Source of the DNA: Chenopodium formosanum
Taxonomy: Eukaryota; Streptophyta; Magnoliopsida; Caryophyllales; Amaranthaceae
Reading direction: 5' to 3'
Assembly: GCA_024500155.1 (NCBI GenBank)
Contig: CM044877.1
Span: forward strand, 21,718,001 to 21,782,000
Length of the DNA: 64,000 nucleotides
Shown here: piece by piece, positions 10,842 through 21,122 of the stretch
How positions within the stretch are numbered: position 1 is the stretch's first letter
How the letters are laid out: each line of letters begins with the position of its first letter
Notes under the pieces: model-generated
Told to the model about the DNA's origin: nothing
Database searches by the model: none
What the model saw: the letters and a program-made list of their open reading frames with translations, nothing else
Translations under genes and position numbers: made by a program

Positions 10842-11134
10842 TTTTGCCGTGACGCGGGAACTTCAACCGTGTCACGGGACCTTTTGACCGTGACACGGCA
10901 GTTTTTTTAATTTCCCGTTTTATTTATTGGCGCATTTGTTGCGAATTTCCTGTTCCAACTTTGTTCTTCCATTGCGTCCGACTCCTTGACTCGGATAAGA
11001 TATAAAAAGTCATTGTAATTTTTATTTAAGAAATAAATACGCTATTATTATTAAAATAAATGCGATTACAATATTGGCATCATACGCCTTATTTTAAATA
11101 AAAATTAAATAATAAAATGCAAAGCACTATTGAT
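10532..11134 (+). other. Post-pol spacer of element 1 with poly(A) tracts and arrays
   Basis: No gene. Just after the Pol stop is a segment containing GGATACGTAGGCA, which I recognise as a conserved post-pol block of Tat elements; element 2 keeps it at about 58630-58700. It is followed by A-tracts (about 10697-10732 and 10810-10838) and two palindrome triads at 10744-10794 and 10847-10898. The 3' ends of Pol (+) and of the antisense gene (-) converge here. Confidence 0.75.
10744..10898. repeat. Two triads of phased palindromes after pol
   Basis: Starts are 10744, 10764, 10784 and then 10847, 10867, 10888. Each triad keeps 20-21 bp steps. The copies at 10744 and 10847 have one arm change each (CCGCG... 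and ...GCGG). The copy at 10764 is the CCGTCTGACGG variant and sits in the middle of its triad. A-tracts lie before and between the triads. Confidence 0.92.
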
Positions 11135-11941
11135 CTAATCTCTCTTCTCTTTAGGAACATCCTTCTCTTGCTCAATTAGGTCGGCTCTCACCATTAGTGT
11201 GTCTTTTGTAGCCCGAACCGTCACACCCCTAGCCGAGCTTTCGCCCCTTTCACCTTTCTTGAACCCTTTTGGTTGTTTTTCCCTATACACCATCTTTTCC
11301 TTACCCTTTCCTTTCACATAGGTCTTCTTCCTTGGCATTTTAGGAGTCTTAAACTCAATTCCTTGTGTTCTCGGACCTAGGCGATCTTTAAGAGGAGCTT
11401 TCTTATCTCCAAGACGACTCTTCACATCAGACTTGCGTGATCCGAATCGTTCCCTCTTGCTTCTAGGGTTCAACCATGCCTTGTACGCACTAGATAAAGG
11501 AGGAGGAGCTTGGTCACTTGCAGAAACGATCCACAAAGGTCTTCCAATCCAATAAGTCTCGTACTTGTGAACGTTACTTTCATGCAACGATACTTCACGA
11601 GGACTATCGTTATAGCGTGGAATTACTTGTTCAAGTCCATACTGCCGCATCAGTCGAGAGGGACAGTAAAAGGTCAGTTTGGAGATACTAGGAACACGAC
11701 AATATGGTGTTTCATTCGTGCCAACCATCCTAGTAAGCCTCCACCAAGGCACCACCCAACGAATGGAAAATTCTCTCTTTGCAAAGAAATTTTTCCAATC
11801 TTCATACGACATGTTCGCAGAATAATTCTTCTTCCTACGGACTAAGTCGTTAGGGCCATACTTTTCAATGTCATCGGGGGCTTCAAATAATTCCAAACGC
11901 TCCATCAACCAAATCTGCAAAACAAAAAGAACATTAATCAT

Positions 11942-11981
<40 letters not shown>

Positions 11982-12758
11982 CAGATCCCCGTGACACGGC
12001 AGTTTTGACCGTGTCACGGCAGAACCTAACCGTGACACGGTGACTGTTTTGTGTCACGGGGGCTATTCAGAGCGTATTTTTACCTGTAATAGTACCAGAG
12101 AGCCCTTCCTGATGGCTTTCCGGTCAGATTTTGCCTCATCTAAACCTCGAAATGTTTCTCCAAGGCACGTCAGCATAGGAGATCTTCCGGATTCTACATG
12201 CTCAAGCACAGACGCTAGACAAGCATGTCCTACCCTACCGTTTGCAAAAAGTAGCTTGCTAAACATGCAAAAAATATATGCCCTTCTACGATACACATGA
12301 TAAGACTCAGAGACAGGGCGATTAAAATATAAGTTCGCAAGTTTTTCTATGTCTACTTCATTACCACAAACAATTCTATTCAAATCTGGATCTGTTAGAT
12401 TCAGATGGCGTTCAAAGTCTTGGTAATAGTATTCACGTAAGGTAGGCATGGCTACAAGATTCCTAGCAGGAAATCCAAAAATTGCCCCAAATTCCTCCGG
12501 CAGAGGACAGATTTCATCATAATCGAATTTGAAACAGTGCGTTTCTGGACTCCAATAATCTAATGCTGCCCTAAGAAAATCATGTTCAATAGCTACATGT
12601 CGCAGGGCTAGCAAACCCCTGACATGAAACAATTCTAACTCTCTTTTTTCAGCATTGGTCAAAGAATAAGACCAGTCGCGCAATATATTATCAAAATTCT
12701 GAGACATGATTATTGAAATATGAAATTCTAAATTATTTTGTGTTTCGTAATTATGCAT
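11135..12758 (-). CDS. Antisense two-exon gene of element 1, DUF7745/plant-mobile-domain-like protein with basic tail
   Basis: Read on the minus strand, opposite to Gag-Pol. Exon 1 is 12758-12084 (225 codons; an internal Met at 12707 is a possible start) and exon 2 is 11914-11135 (259 codons plus stop). The intron, 12083-11915, has a CAG/GTAAAA donor and a TTTTGCAG acceptor, is phase 0, and joins LVLLQ to IWLMERL, which fits the family pattern. The region around residues 50-97 (YWSPETHCFKFDYDEICPLP, then FGAIFGFP) resembles plant DUF7745/plant mobile domain proteins found in transposons and in silencing-related host genes. The last 67 residues are Lys/Arg/Gln-rich and recur nearly unchanged in element 2 at 57892-58098. 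The protein's function is unknown. Antisense extra ORFs in Tat elements are known; the exact role here is open. Confidence 0.75.
11915..12083 (-). other. Intron of the antisense gene, made of poly(T) and palindromes
   Basis: The 169-bp intron runs from donor GTAAAA (12083) to acceptor GCAG (11915). It contains an A36 tract on the plus strand (11944-11979), which is a U-rich run in the antisense RNA, and four palindromes starting at 11989, 12009, 12030 and about 12049. Both flanking exons are open and in phase. Confidence 0.72.
11989..12059. repeat. Four phased palindromes within the antisense intron
   Basis: Starts are 11989, 12009 and 12030, with a degenerate fourth at about 12049 (TTGTGTCACGG). 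Steps are 19-21 bp. The array directly abuts the A36 tract. Confidence 0.9.
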
Positions 12759-12858
12759 ATCATGAATAATATGGTCTTATTTTATAGCAAAAGCGCTCGA
12801 AACTGCCCAGAATTTATCTTTTCGCCCGCGTGGATAAAACTGCTGAATAATAAGCTTC

Positions 12859-12969
12859 CCGTGACACGGGAAATTCCACCGTGTCACGGGAATTTTTGCC
12901 GTGACACGGCAGGTTTTGCCGTGACACGGTGAACAGTGCCGTGTCACGGTGAACAGTGCCGTGTCACGG
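12859..12969. repeat. Six palindromes at exact 20-bp steps upstream of the antisense gene
   Basis: Starts are 12859, 12879, 12899, 12919, 12939 and 12959, an exact 20-bp period with no CCGTC variant. The array ends 101 bp upstream of the antisense Met at 12758, where a promoter or 5' untranslated region would lie. Confidence 0.95.
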
Positions 12970-13457
12970 CACCTTACGCGCCTGCTTTTATTTCATCTTT
13001 TCCATATCTATCCGGATTTTTTTGTATTTTCCTATCTTTAACATTTGTTTTTTTAGTCTTTTCTGAGAGTTCTATTCCTAATAAAATTCTCACCTTTTCT
13101 ATTCTTTATCTTTATTTTTTATCTTTATTTTATGATGGTTTTTATTTATTTTTGTTTTTTTTATTTTTCTCTTTGGGGAAGATTTTTTTAGTCATTTATT
13201 CATCATTTTATCTTTATTTTCTTTTCTTTTAGGGAAGGTAATTTTATTTCTTTTCTTTTGGGGAAGGTCGGTACCCTCCATTACTCCACTTATGGCTTCT
13301 TTCATCGTGTCATTACTAAGTACACAATCACACACAAAGAGTCTCAAAACACACACTAACACACACAATAGTAGATATATAAACTGTAAGTAATGTACAA
13401 AGAGTCGTAATACATAAATGTATCAAGTGTCATCACAGTATCCACATAAACCCTCGG
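12970..13457 (-). other. T-rich spacer between the two antisense ORFs of element 1
   Basis: The plus strand is T-rich with TTTTA/TTTATTTT runs to about 13260, then ACACAC-rich sequence near 13320-13370. I see no gene. It could be a 3' untranslated region of the 133-codon ORF, an intron joining it to the 12758 ORF, or a promoter for the latter. Confidence 0.5.
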
Positions 13458-13859
13458 TCAAAAATCTCTAGAATCGGAATCGGTCTCATCTTGTCCCTGT
13501 GCACGTGGACCCCCCTGTGTGTATGGAAACGGCGAACCAAAGAGTCCCTCGACCATCCGAGTACGGGGAGTAGCGTCCCTACTAGTCCCCGCAGGCCCAG
13601 TAGTAGTCAAGCTCAAAGCAGGACCCGTCCAGCCGGAAAGAGGAGTAGACTGGCCAAAAGAGACTGGAATCGTCGGCGAAGGCATCGTCCCATATAGCGG
13701 AACCGAGAACAGGCCCGACAGTGGTGGAGGAACCCCGGATAATGGGGCCGAGAATGAACCAGGATCCAAGGGAGACCCAAACTCAGGAACGGGAGGCTGT
13801 GAAAATGACGGACGCTGAGAAGACTGCCCCTGCTGCCACTGAGCCTCCTGGAACGGCAT
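13458..13859 (-). CDS. Antisense Pro/Ser-rich ORF, first ORF after the leader intron
   Basis: A 133-codon ORF on the minus strand starts three bases after a candidate 3' splice site (13863-13864). It is GC-rich compared with its surroundings and encodes a low-complexity Pro, Ser, Gly and Leu rich protein with repeats of the type PLSG/PLYG and an acidic end (ETDSDSRDF). No domain, signal peptide or membrane segment is recognised. In element 2 the same position behind the same leader intron holds a different gene, the plant-mobile-domain ORF at 57155. It may be a free ORF, an upstream exon of the 12758 gene, or a remnant. Function unknown. Confidence 0.45.
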   Translation of the reverse strand: MPFQEAQWQQGQSSQRPSFSQPPVPEFGSPLDPGSFSAPLSGVPPPLSGLFSVPLYGTMPSPTIPVSFGQSTPLSGWTGPALSLTTTGPAGTSRDATPRTRMVEGLFGSPFPYTQGGPRAQGQDETDSDSRDF

Positions 13860-13862
13860 TTC

Positions 13863-14464
13863 CTAAACATTTAATTCAAATTGCATATTTATAATAAAAT
13901 CTAAATACTTAGCGTCGTTTCCTAAGCTATTTAGTTGTTTATCGAATCAAAATCTAAATGTTTAGCATCATTTCCTAAACATTTTAAAATTGCAAAATAA
14001 TAATCTAAATACTCGGCATCATTTCCTGAGTTATTTAATTATTCATTGAATTATACGCTAATTTTTACCTCAAGGCTAAAAATTGGCAAAAATTATAGTA
14101 TTAGTTTCTCCATGACAAACTGATACTACAGTGCTCCTATCCGCATGATACTATGTTCTCCATGACAATATAGTACATATACATCAACACATCATTTCAC
14201 AAGATTCATCACCATTTCAAAGCATGAATATTATCTCACAAAGTGGCACCCAAAAATGGTGATTTGCTCAATTCTCCACCAAATCATGCAATTTTTATCT
14301 CGAATTTCTCACAAACACACATGTACACATATACAAATAAAATCATGGCAAGAATTTCAACATAAAGCTTCAAAATCAAAAACCCCCAAATTGATTTTTT
14401 TTAGGGTTTGTCATGAAATTGTTAATGTGAAGTAAATTCAAGGCAAAAATCAAAGGGAACTTAC
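13863..14464 (-). other. Leader intron of the antisense transcription unit (element 1)
   Basis: On the minus strand the sequence CATCCAT/GTAAGTT at 14465/14464 is a strong donor and TTTAG at 13863 is a plausible acceptor. The 602 bp between match, inverted, the interval 56510-57153 of element 2. Near the acceptor a unit like GGAAATGATGCTAA...ATTTAG is repeated, giving several alternative branch-point/acceptor-like sites. Confidence 0.6.
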
Positions 14465-15314
14465 ATGGATGTTTGTAAAGGGTCAAAAATGAAGAGAAGA
14501 TCGAGAAATTACAACAAAATTGGTGAAATTCGAAGCTTGAAAGCGTGTTCCGGCCACCAGCACCACTGTCGCGACACGGGCGGGGTTAACCGTGTCACGG
14601 TTAAGGGAAAACGTGTCACGGTTAAGAGAAACCGTGTCACGATTAATTGTAAAGCCTGACGGAGCTCCGGTGAAATAGGCGGCAGTACTGGGACAGAAAC
14701 AGAAGCAGCAACAAAACAGCAGCAACACAGTGGCCAAACAACCGCGGCAAATCACCGAAAGCAAAAAAAAAAATAAATAAAAAAAAAGAAGAGCCAGTCT
14801 AACCGTGTCACGGTCGCCTTCACCGTGTCACGGCAAGCTATGAACGGCCGACGGTTAAACTCAAGAGTGGCGCGGCAGATTTTAGGAAGAGAGAAACTAA
14901 AATGGTGAAACCAAGTGTGAAATGATGAAAGCAAGTGTGAAATGGTGAAATGGTGAAGGGGTGCACGCGTATTTGAAGGCCGCAAAGGACAAAAGGTAAA
15001 AGAGCCGTTATTGACTGATTCAAACAAGCAAAAAAATAAAAAAAAAGGGAAAACAGGTATCCCGTGACACGGGATATAGTCCCGTCTGACGGGAATCCCT
15101 GACCGTGTCACGGGAACCTGGTGACGTGGCGCGGCAAAACTGAGCTTGGTCAGGGAATATTCTCGGCCTTTTTGACCAGTTTGACTGATTTTCCGAGCTT
15201 ATTGGGCGATTATTTTTCGCTAGAATTACGCGGAAAATCTCAACTGATATTTAAGGGGGACTAAAATTACCATTTTACCCCTAGCAAGCGTCAAAGTCTA
15301 TTTTCAGTAACCGT
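14465..15314 (-). other. Antisense leader/promoter region of element 1 with three palindrome groups
   Basis: No convincing protein gene; short ORFs across it are translations of the palindromes. Palindromes start at 14590, 14611 and 14632 (two have one outer change), 14803 and 14823, and 15062, 15082 and 15103, with degenerate copies beside them. An A-rich run lies at 14763-14790. The homologous stretch in element 2 is 55880-56509. Position and the following donor site suggest the 5' exon of the antisense transcript. No clear TATA box was found. Confidence 0.55.
14590..15113. repeat. Three phased palindrome groups in the antisense leader
   Basis: Group one starts at 14590, 14611 and 14632 (21-bp steps), group two at 14803 and 14823, group three at 15062, 15082 and 15103. 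The copy at 15082 is the CCGTC variant and is flanked by an A-centred and a T-centred copy. Confidence 0.88.
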
Positions 15315-15690
15315 CGGCTTTCCTCAGGTTTGGAAAGCGTTATCGGTGGATTTTTCTTCAAGTATAGAAAACCGCCAAGTCGGCTTTCCTCAGGCTTGGA
15401 AAGTATCATCCGTGGATTTTTCTTCAAGTATAGAAAACCACGAAATTCCTTTGTCGGCTTTCCTCAAGTATGGAAGGCATTATCGGTGGAATTCTTCAAG
15501 CATAGAATGACACCAAATTCATATGTCGACTTTCCTCAAGCATGGAAAGTGTCATCCGGTAGGTTTCTTCAGGCTTAGAAAGCTACCAAACTCATCTGTC
15601 GGCTTTCCTCAAGCATGGAAAGCATTTCAACAAACGTCATCCGGTGGATTCCTTCAAGCATAGGAAAATACCAAACTCATTTGTCACCGA
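15315..15690 (+). repeat. Tandem repeat, about five units of 66-74 bp (element 1)
   Basis: Units start CGGCTTTCCTCA (or CGACTTTCCTCA) at 15315, 15381, 15455, 15527 and 15600. Each contains a CTTCAAG-type middle. Tandem repeats next to the 3' LTR are common in Tat elements. The inverted homologue in element 2 (55160-55605) has about six units. Confidence 0.88.
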
Positions 15691-15869
15691 TACACTGGTG
15701 TCAGATAAGCGTTCTATCCCTATACTCTTTTATCTGTGGAATTAACATTTTTTGCAGGTATCGGCGTATACAGAGTGATTTAGGATCGCAGAACGTCTTA
15801 AATCATTCTCCGTCCCTATCGACTACTTTGACTATCGTTTTCGAAACTGACGTTTCTACAAACTCAGTC

Positions 15870-15880
15870 AAAGTGGGGGC
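15870..15880 (+). other. Polypurine tract of element 1
   Basis: AAAGTGGGGGC lies three bases before the 3' LTR, in the right place to prime plus-strand synthesis. The same tract is present inverted at 54966-54976 in element 2. Confidence 0.85.
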
Positions 15881-15883
15881 TTC

Positions 15884-17572
15884 TGTAGACACCTAAAAAT
15901 GTCTCCCCAAAACCAAGCCCGATGATAAATAACCTTTCACCGCTGCTGTTGGTCGGGTTTAGTATTTAATCCCGAGAGTGCTTAAAGAATCGTATTTTAT
16001 TAAATTCATATATTTGAAAGGTCCATGGATCAGTCTTGGTGTTTGGTAAAAGCATAGTTTTAATTTGTTAATTAATTTTAAGCCCAAACCTTTTTTATTA
16101 TTTTATTATTTTTGGCCCAAATATTTTATTTTATTTAATTTATTATTTTCTCATTTTAGCCCGAATTTTAAAAGTCAGAAAAAAGCCCGTAATTATCAAT
16201 CGGCACTCAAAAAGCCGAAAGAAATTAGGGTTAAAAATGAATTTAGACGGAAAAATGGACTGGAGTTGACCGTGTCACGGTCAGGCTTGACCGTGTCACG
16301 GGAACAGTTCCCGTCTGACGGTGGGATTTCCCGTGACACGGGAGGTCTGCCGTGACACGGGAAGCTCCGCGTTCTTTCCGCGTAAACCATTAACGCGTTT
16401 TCCGTTCCGTTTTCTGAAAATTTCCCGCGACACTCCAAAGACTGACCGTGTCACGGGAACTTGTACCGTCTGACGGTACAGTCTAACCGTGTCACGGTAC
16501 AGTCTGACCGTGTCACGGGATATTTTTTAGGGTTTTTTATCATTTTAGGGTTCCGTGTGCTCCCTCAGCACATTTCCCTATAAATACCCCCTCATTTCTG
16601 ATGAACGGGGCAACCAGAATTCGATTATTCTTATTTTTTCTCTTCTATGCTCTTAACCTAAACACTAGCCTACCCTTTTCACTTCAAAATTCCCTCTTCA
16701 AGCACTCAAAGGAGTCCATATTTTACTCGAGGTTCTATCCTTAAACCAAGGCGTGAAAGGTAGAATCGTTTGAGGGTTTGGCCCCAAAATTAACCTTGTT
16801 TTTTTATTTAATTTAATTTAATTATTGTTTTATTATTTCCTTGAAGTTACTGACTCGTTTTATTATTTTGTAGTTGCAAGCAAACAGATTCAAAGTAAGA
16901 GTTATGCTCTTTTTATTATTTTTCTAACGATTTTTCTGTTGTTAGAATTATGATTAAATTGGTTCTTTTTATGTTTGTATTAATTCTGTTATTTATTTCG
17001 ATCACAATATTGCATGTTAAAGGGAATATGTAATTGAAAATCACGACTAATAAGATAATTTGGACAACCGGTTTAGGTTCCTTTTTAATCTTGTTGTGTA
17101 ATCAAGTGATCACCAAATATTTAGAATTATGTGTGCATTAATTTTGAACCAATTTAGTTAAATAATAGTTTGGAGCGAATTGAATATTTTATTGTATGCC
17201 TTTGAGATCACAGGAATGCTTTTCACTATAAGAATCGAGTAGAGGCCAATACGGGCGAATGTGACTCCATGACTCACTTCGTACCATCATCCCCGATCCT
17301 CCTTTCGTGGTTCCGAACCATATGGAGTTAGTAATCTCATGGATTATGAATGGGGTGTAACCTTCACGGGTCAATCGTTGTTGCCTATCGTTGTCCCTTA
17401 TCGTGGTTGCCTTTTTATGATCCGTGAACGGTTTACAAGTTCCACAAAAACTTGTTGGCGGCTCCCTACTTTCCTTGTCCCTAATCGTATTATGTCAATT
17501 CCCACTTCCTATGAGTGCCAAGCATATTCACAACATGCTTTTAACGTAGGCGCACTTCGAGCGACGCCTACA
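15884..17572 (+). repeat. 3' LTR of element 1
   Basis: It has the same 1689-bp length as the 5' LTR and the same sequence on reading, apart from A at 16389 in place of C at 1471. Palindrome groups are at 16270-16360 and 16446-16518 and the TATA box at 16579-16586. Confidence 0.97.
16270..16518. repeat. Phased palindrome arrays in the 3' LTR
   Basis: Nine 11-bp palindromes lie at the positions of the 5' LTR set plus 14918 bases (16270-16360 and 16446-16518). Confidence 0.93.
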
Positions 17573-17577
17573 AGTCC
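17573..17577. repeat. Target-site duplication AGTCC, right copy (element 1)
   Basis: Directly follows the 3' LTR and equals 961-965. Confidence 0.95.
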
Positions 17578-19330
17578 CAACTATCTAAGATTTTCGTTAA
17601 CTTATGATTAGTTTTCTTACATTCATTAGCATAATGTCCTAATTCTCCACAAGATCAACACTTGCGTGTTTTCTTTTTCTCAGGGCAATATGTTGCCTTC
17701 TGAAAAACCTACTTGGTTTTCTATATTTATGTTTATAGTACTTTTTCTTATAGGTTTCTCCTCTTGATCGGTCAAATTTATTTTTCTTATTATTCCTTCT
17801 TTTATTATAATTTTTTCTTTCACATCCATAGTTGTTTGGGAAATCCCAACAAGCTAAGTGAGAAATTGTTTCTTCATTTGTTGAGTTCCTGCAACCTCTC
17901 TACATTTCTTTTCAATCCATTTTCTTAGATAAGTAATTCTATTACCTAGGGCATCCCTAGCTAAGAATTTCTCTCACCATTCTTGATATTTTCCACTAAT
18001 TTCTTCATTAAGAGGACTAGGTAATTTGTCATAGAACATTCCAAGATTTGTTTCCTTTTCACCAATTCCATAATGTAATTATCAACATATTTCATATTAC
18101 AAATCGACAAATTACTTAACTTCCTTTGATATTCCATTCGTTTTTCATTAGGGTCAGCTCTAGGACCAATGAACTCTATCTCAATGTTTTGACATAACTG
18201 CCTGAACATTCTAGTAGGTGACTCACTAGCTCTTAATGCAGTTTTGACTTCTTCATCGATTCCTTCGTACCAATATTCTACACAGCCATAAAGACTATGT
18301 TCGATATAGTTTAAGAAATTTTCTAAAGTCCGTTCAGTATTTAAATTAAGTACACTACTCATACTCTTCTTCCACTAATCTAAAACATCTTGTCTATCTC
18401 TTACACCGTCTAACTTAAGTTTATAACCAGTTTGACTTATAGTTCAAGAGTCACTTCTTCTTGTTTAGGTATATGATTAGGCATAACCTTAACACTAAAT
18501 CGGATAGTCTTCCCTGGTATGTATCTTGGTCGTGTGCAACTTCCTTCTCCTTGATACCTAGGTCTTTGGATAACATTGTTTACGTTAATGTTTTCATTAA
18601 TAATTTCCTCTCCAACATCATCATTATCCATTATTCTTTTTCCCAGTTTATTTTCAATCTTTTGTCGAACAACTTCTATGGGTAGAAAATCTAGATCATT
18701 TAACTTCATTAATCCCATTTGTTGATATAAATCTTCCTCTAAAGTAACATTTCATTATCATAAACAATCCCTTTTTCAGAAATTAAGTTCATAATTTTGT
18801 TAAGCTTATTAGGGTCTTCTTCTTTATTGAATAGGGCTTGGAATTCGTTAAGCGTTTTCTCCTGAAGATGAGTTCTCCTGAAGATGAGGGTTCATCTTTA
18901 GTATCTTTATTCTTTTCTTGGTTACTAGTAGGTCTTTTAGGGAGTGTTACAGTAAACTTTTTATTTTTATCTAAATTTTGAAAAGGATACTTATATTTAT
19001 ACGGGACAATTTTTTCTTTATTAGGTGATATTTCTTTTCCGAATTGATGTCTAACTTCGTTTGTCAAAGCAAGTTGAACTTGTTTAACTTGTTCTTTTAG
19101 ATCGCTTACTTTTTTATTAATATTGGTTATGGTTATTGATATCTTATTTTTGATATTAATACAACGAGCATGTATGTTATCAATTTTCGATCTTAATTCA
19201 CTAATTTGATCTACTATATAATTAAGGACTAGGCCAAAATTACTAGTATTTTCAGGAATATGATAATAATGCTTAAAATCAGGTTTCTTACACTCAGTAG
19301 AAGGTCTAGTATTCTCCAGTTTTACCTAAT
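17573..19330 (-). pseudogene. Endogenous caulimovirid fragment: coat-protein region
   Basis: Minus-strand relic of a pararetrovirus structural protein. From 19330 down to about 18790 the frame is Lys-rich with a coiled-coil-like stretch. Open pieces follow at 18718-18437 and 18362-17961. The last piece matches the layout of caulimovirid coat proteins: a FLNYIEHSLYGC start, an EIEFIG centre and a LSICNMKYVDNYI segment. A C-x-C-x2-C-x4-H-x4-C zinc finger is encoded at about 17672-17620, typical for these coat proteins. Stops around 18436-18362 and other breaks make it non-functional. The frame at the finger continues into the 965-1 piece across the Tat insertion. Caulimovirid origin is well supported; the genus is inferred from coat-before-movement-protein order. 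Confidence 0.7.
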
Positions 19331-20879
19331 TATTAAATTAACAACTTAATTTATCTTTTAACCGTATGACTCTCATACCTAATCACGTAGCTTAACAGTT
19401 TCTAATTTTTTATTTTATAATAATTGTATTGTCTTCTTTAATAACAGATTTCACTTATATAATAACAGTATACAAATATAATACTTAATTTCTAATACAA
19501 ATACTTATCCTTTTAATATATAAGTACTACTGAAAAGAGCAAAATAACACCTCAAAAACAATATTGAAGAAACATATGACAGTATTAAATTTTATTTTAA
19601 CAAGCTCAAACTTAAAATAACATTATTAAAGTAGGAAATGACGTTTTTCCAACACTTAGCGAATTTTTTTTGTCAACGTTGGTATGGACCTTCTTAGTCC
19701 CTACCCGGTAGTGGGCAATACTTTCTCCTAAAATCACTCCCCCTCCACCTCGAAAATCACTCCAACTAAATTTTTTGGAGGTGGTCTGTTTTTTTTTTTT
19801 TTTTGGGTTTTCGAGGGGGTGGGGAGGGGGAAGGGCTTTCGGACGTATTCTGATGAATTCTAGAGGTTTTTCAGGGGATGGGGCGGATGGTCAATGCCAA
19901 GGGAGGGTGGTCAGCGCTGGAAAATATGGTCAATGACCTGTTTTTGACAGTGTGTGGATTTTTGCAACTTTTTTTTTAAACTTGGGTGGTGTTTTACAAC
20001 ATTTTTTGTTGTTGGAGGTTTTTCACAAAAAAGTGTTTTAATGGGTGGTTTTTGACAAAATTTCCTTTTGTTTTTTTTGAAATTCTTAATAGCGACCCCT
20101 ATATGGAAATGGTGACCCTTTCTTTCAAAAAAACAAAAAAAAAAAAAAAAGAAAGAAATGGTGACCCTCTTCAAATTAAATTATATAAAATGAACCTAAT
20201 TAAAAAATTTGTCCCACGGTTATATTTATTTATTTTTTTAAAAAAAAAATAAAAAATAAAATCACCAATAACATGACTAGACAACCACCCCTAGCTACGT
20301 ACCACCTCCTCCAACTCCAGGTTTAGCCACCGTCTCCCTCGCACTCTTCACTGCCGGCGTCGGCTAACCTTTCCCACTGGCGCTCATGCTTCCTTACTCG
20401 CCGACAACCCTAATAGCCCACGACAAACAAACCCACCTGAACCTCTTTACACTACCCCGACCAACATCCCTAACAATTCTGCCTTTGTATTTCAACCTAG
20501 AGTTTTATTGAGATATATTTAGGATACTTATGGGAAATATTATCTTGTATCAAATAGGATATATTTTTGGTAGTTTTGGTAGTTGTTGATCTTTCTATGA
20601 TTGTATTACAAATATGTGTTTGTTGTTTAATGAGAAGCTAAGTCGTTTTCTTCTTCTATTCATCTTGTTGATATGATTTTGACCTTAGGGTAATGTGGTA
20701 ATTTCAACCTAGGGTTTTAATCTTAAGACGGTAGGGTAATTTTTACCTAGGTTTTTCTATCTTAGGGTGGCGGTCGAGGTGGGTGATGGGTATTGGGTGG
20801 CTAACCAAAGCCTTTTAGAGCTCAACTCGTCAAAAAGTATAAGACTTTATTCTACCTAAAAAAACAATGGGATAGACAA
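19331..20879. other. AT-rich intergenic stretch, no gene recognised
   Basis: Contains A/T homopolymers (for example near 19790-19803, 20129-20150 and 20230-20255) and short repeats. I see no ORF with recognisable similarity. The part next to 19330 could be the upstream region of the caulimovirid copy. Confidence 0.6.
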
Positions 20880-21122
20880 AAATTAGAGGCTCTTCTTCTG
20901 ATAAACACCACAACCCAAAATCGTAAGCATCCACTATTTCTCAATGATATGATGGACAAACCTGTTTGGGAACTCACTATGCATGGAAACTTCTCGTTAA
21001 GTCAGCTAATTGGCTTGCTCCTAACCTTAATCCCAATGACAACAATTGGCTCCATAGATGGATACGGAAAATAGACAACTCCCAAACTCTTTGACACCTT
21101 TAGGATTTACCATCGAACACAA
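20880..21122 (+). pseudogene. LINE (non-LTR retrotransposon) relic, part before the Helitron
   Basis: After one frameshift the plus strand reads through a GNFS...VKSA..W...N.W..RW pattern, like the segment after the reverse transcriptase in plant LINE ORF2. It is interrupted at 21122 by a Helitron and resumes at 22281. Stops and shifts show that it is dead. Confidence 0.5.

Larger units (their letters stand above)
966..17572 (+). mobile_element. Complete Ty3/gypsy LTR retrotransposon, Tat lineage (element 1)
   Basis: A 16.6-kb complete element has LTRs at 966-2654 and 15884-17572, both 1689 bp. I saw one difference between them on reading, C at 1471 against A at 16389. A 5-bp duplication (AGTCC) flanks it. 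Parts in order are the primer-binding site (2658-2675), a long untranslated leader, one Gag-Pol ORF (3947-10531) with two RNase H domains, an antisense gene block (11135 to about 15000), a tandem-repeat zone (15315-15690) and a polypurine tract (15870-15880). Dual RNase H, a tRNA-Arg-type primer site and antisense extra ORFs between pol and the 3' LTR are features of the Tat/Ogre/Retand branch. Nothing needed for autonomy is visibly broken. It sits in an endogenous caulimovirid and is in inverse orientation to the related element at 53251-64000. Confidence 0.96.

Noticed and set aside
10657..10887. Short ORFs with VTRE, SRDTV or PCHG peptides at many places in the Tat elements
   Set aside because: They are translations of the palindromes and poly(A) tracts in several frames, with no domain and no conservation as protein.
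11135..12758. Antisense gene as a retroviral env
   Set aside because: It is on the opposite strand, has no signal peptide or transmembrane segment, and resembles DUF7745/PMD proteins.
2895..12969. Palindrome arrays as a CRISPR array
   Set aside because: Repeats are only 11 bp with 9-10 bp spacers, the spacers are partly alike, and the arrays lie in a plant retrotransposon in many separate groups with no cas genes.
19911..20252. Overlapping Lys/Phe-rich ORFs on both strands
   Set aside because: Caused by A/T-rich homopolymers; no similarity or codon bias.
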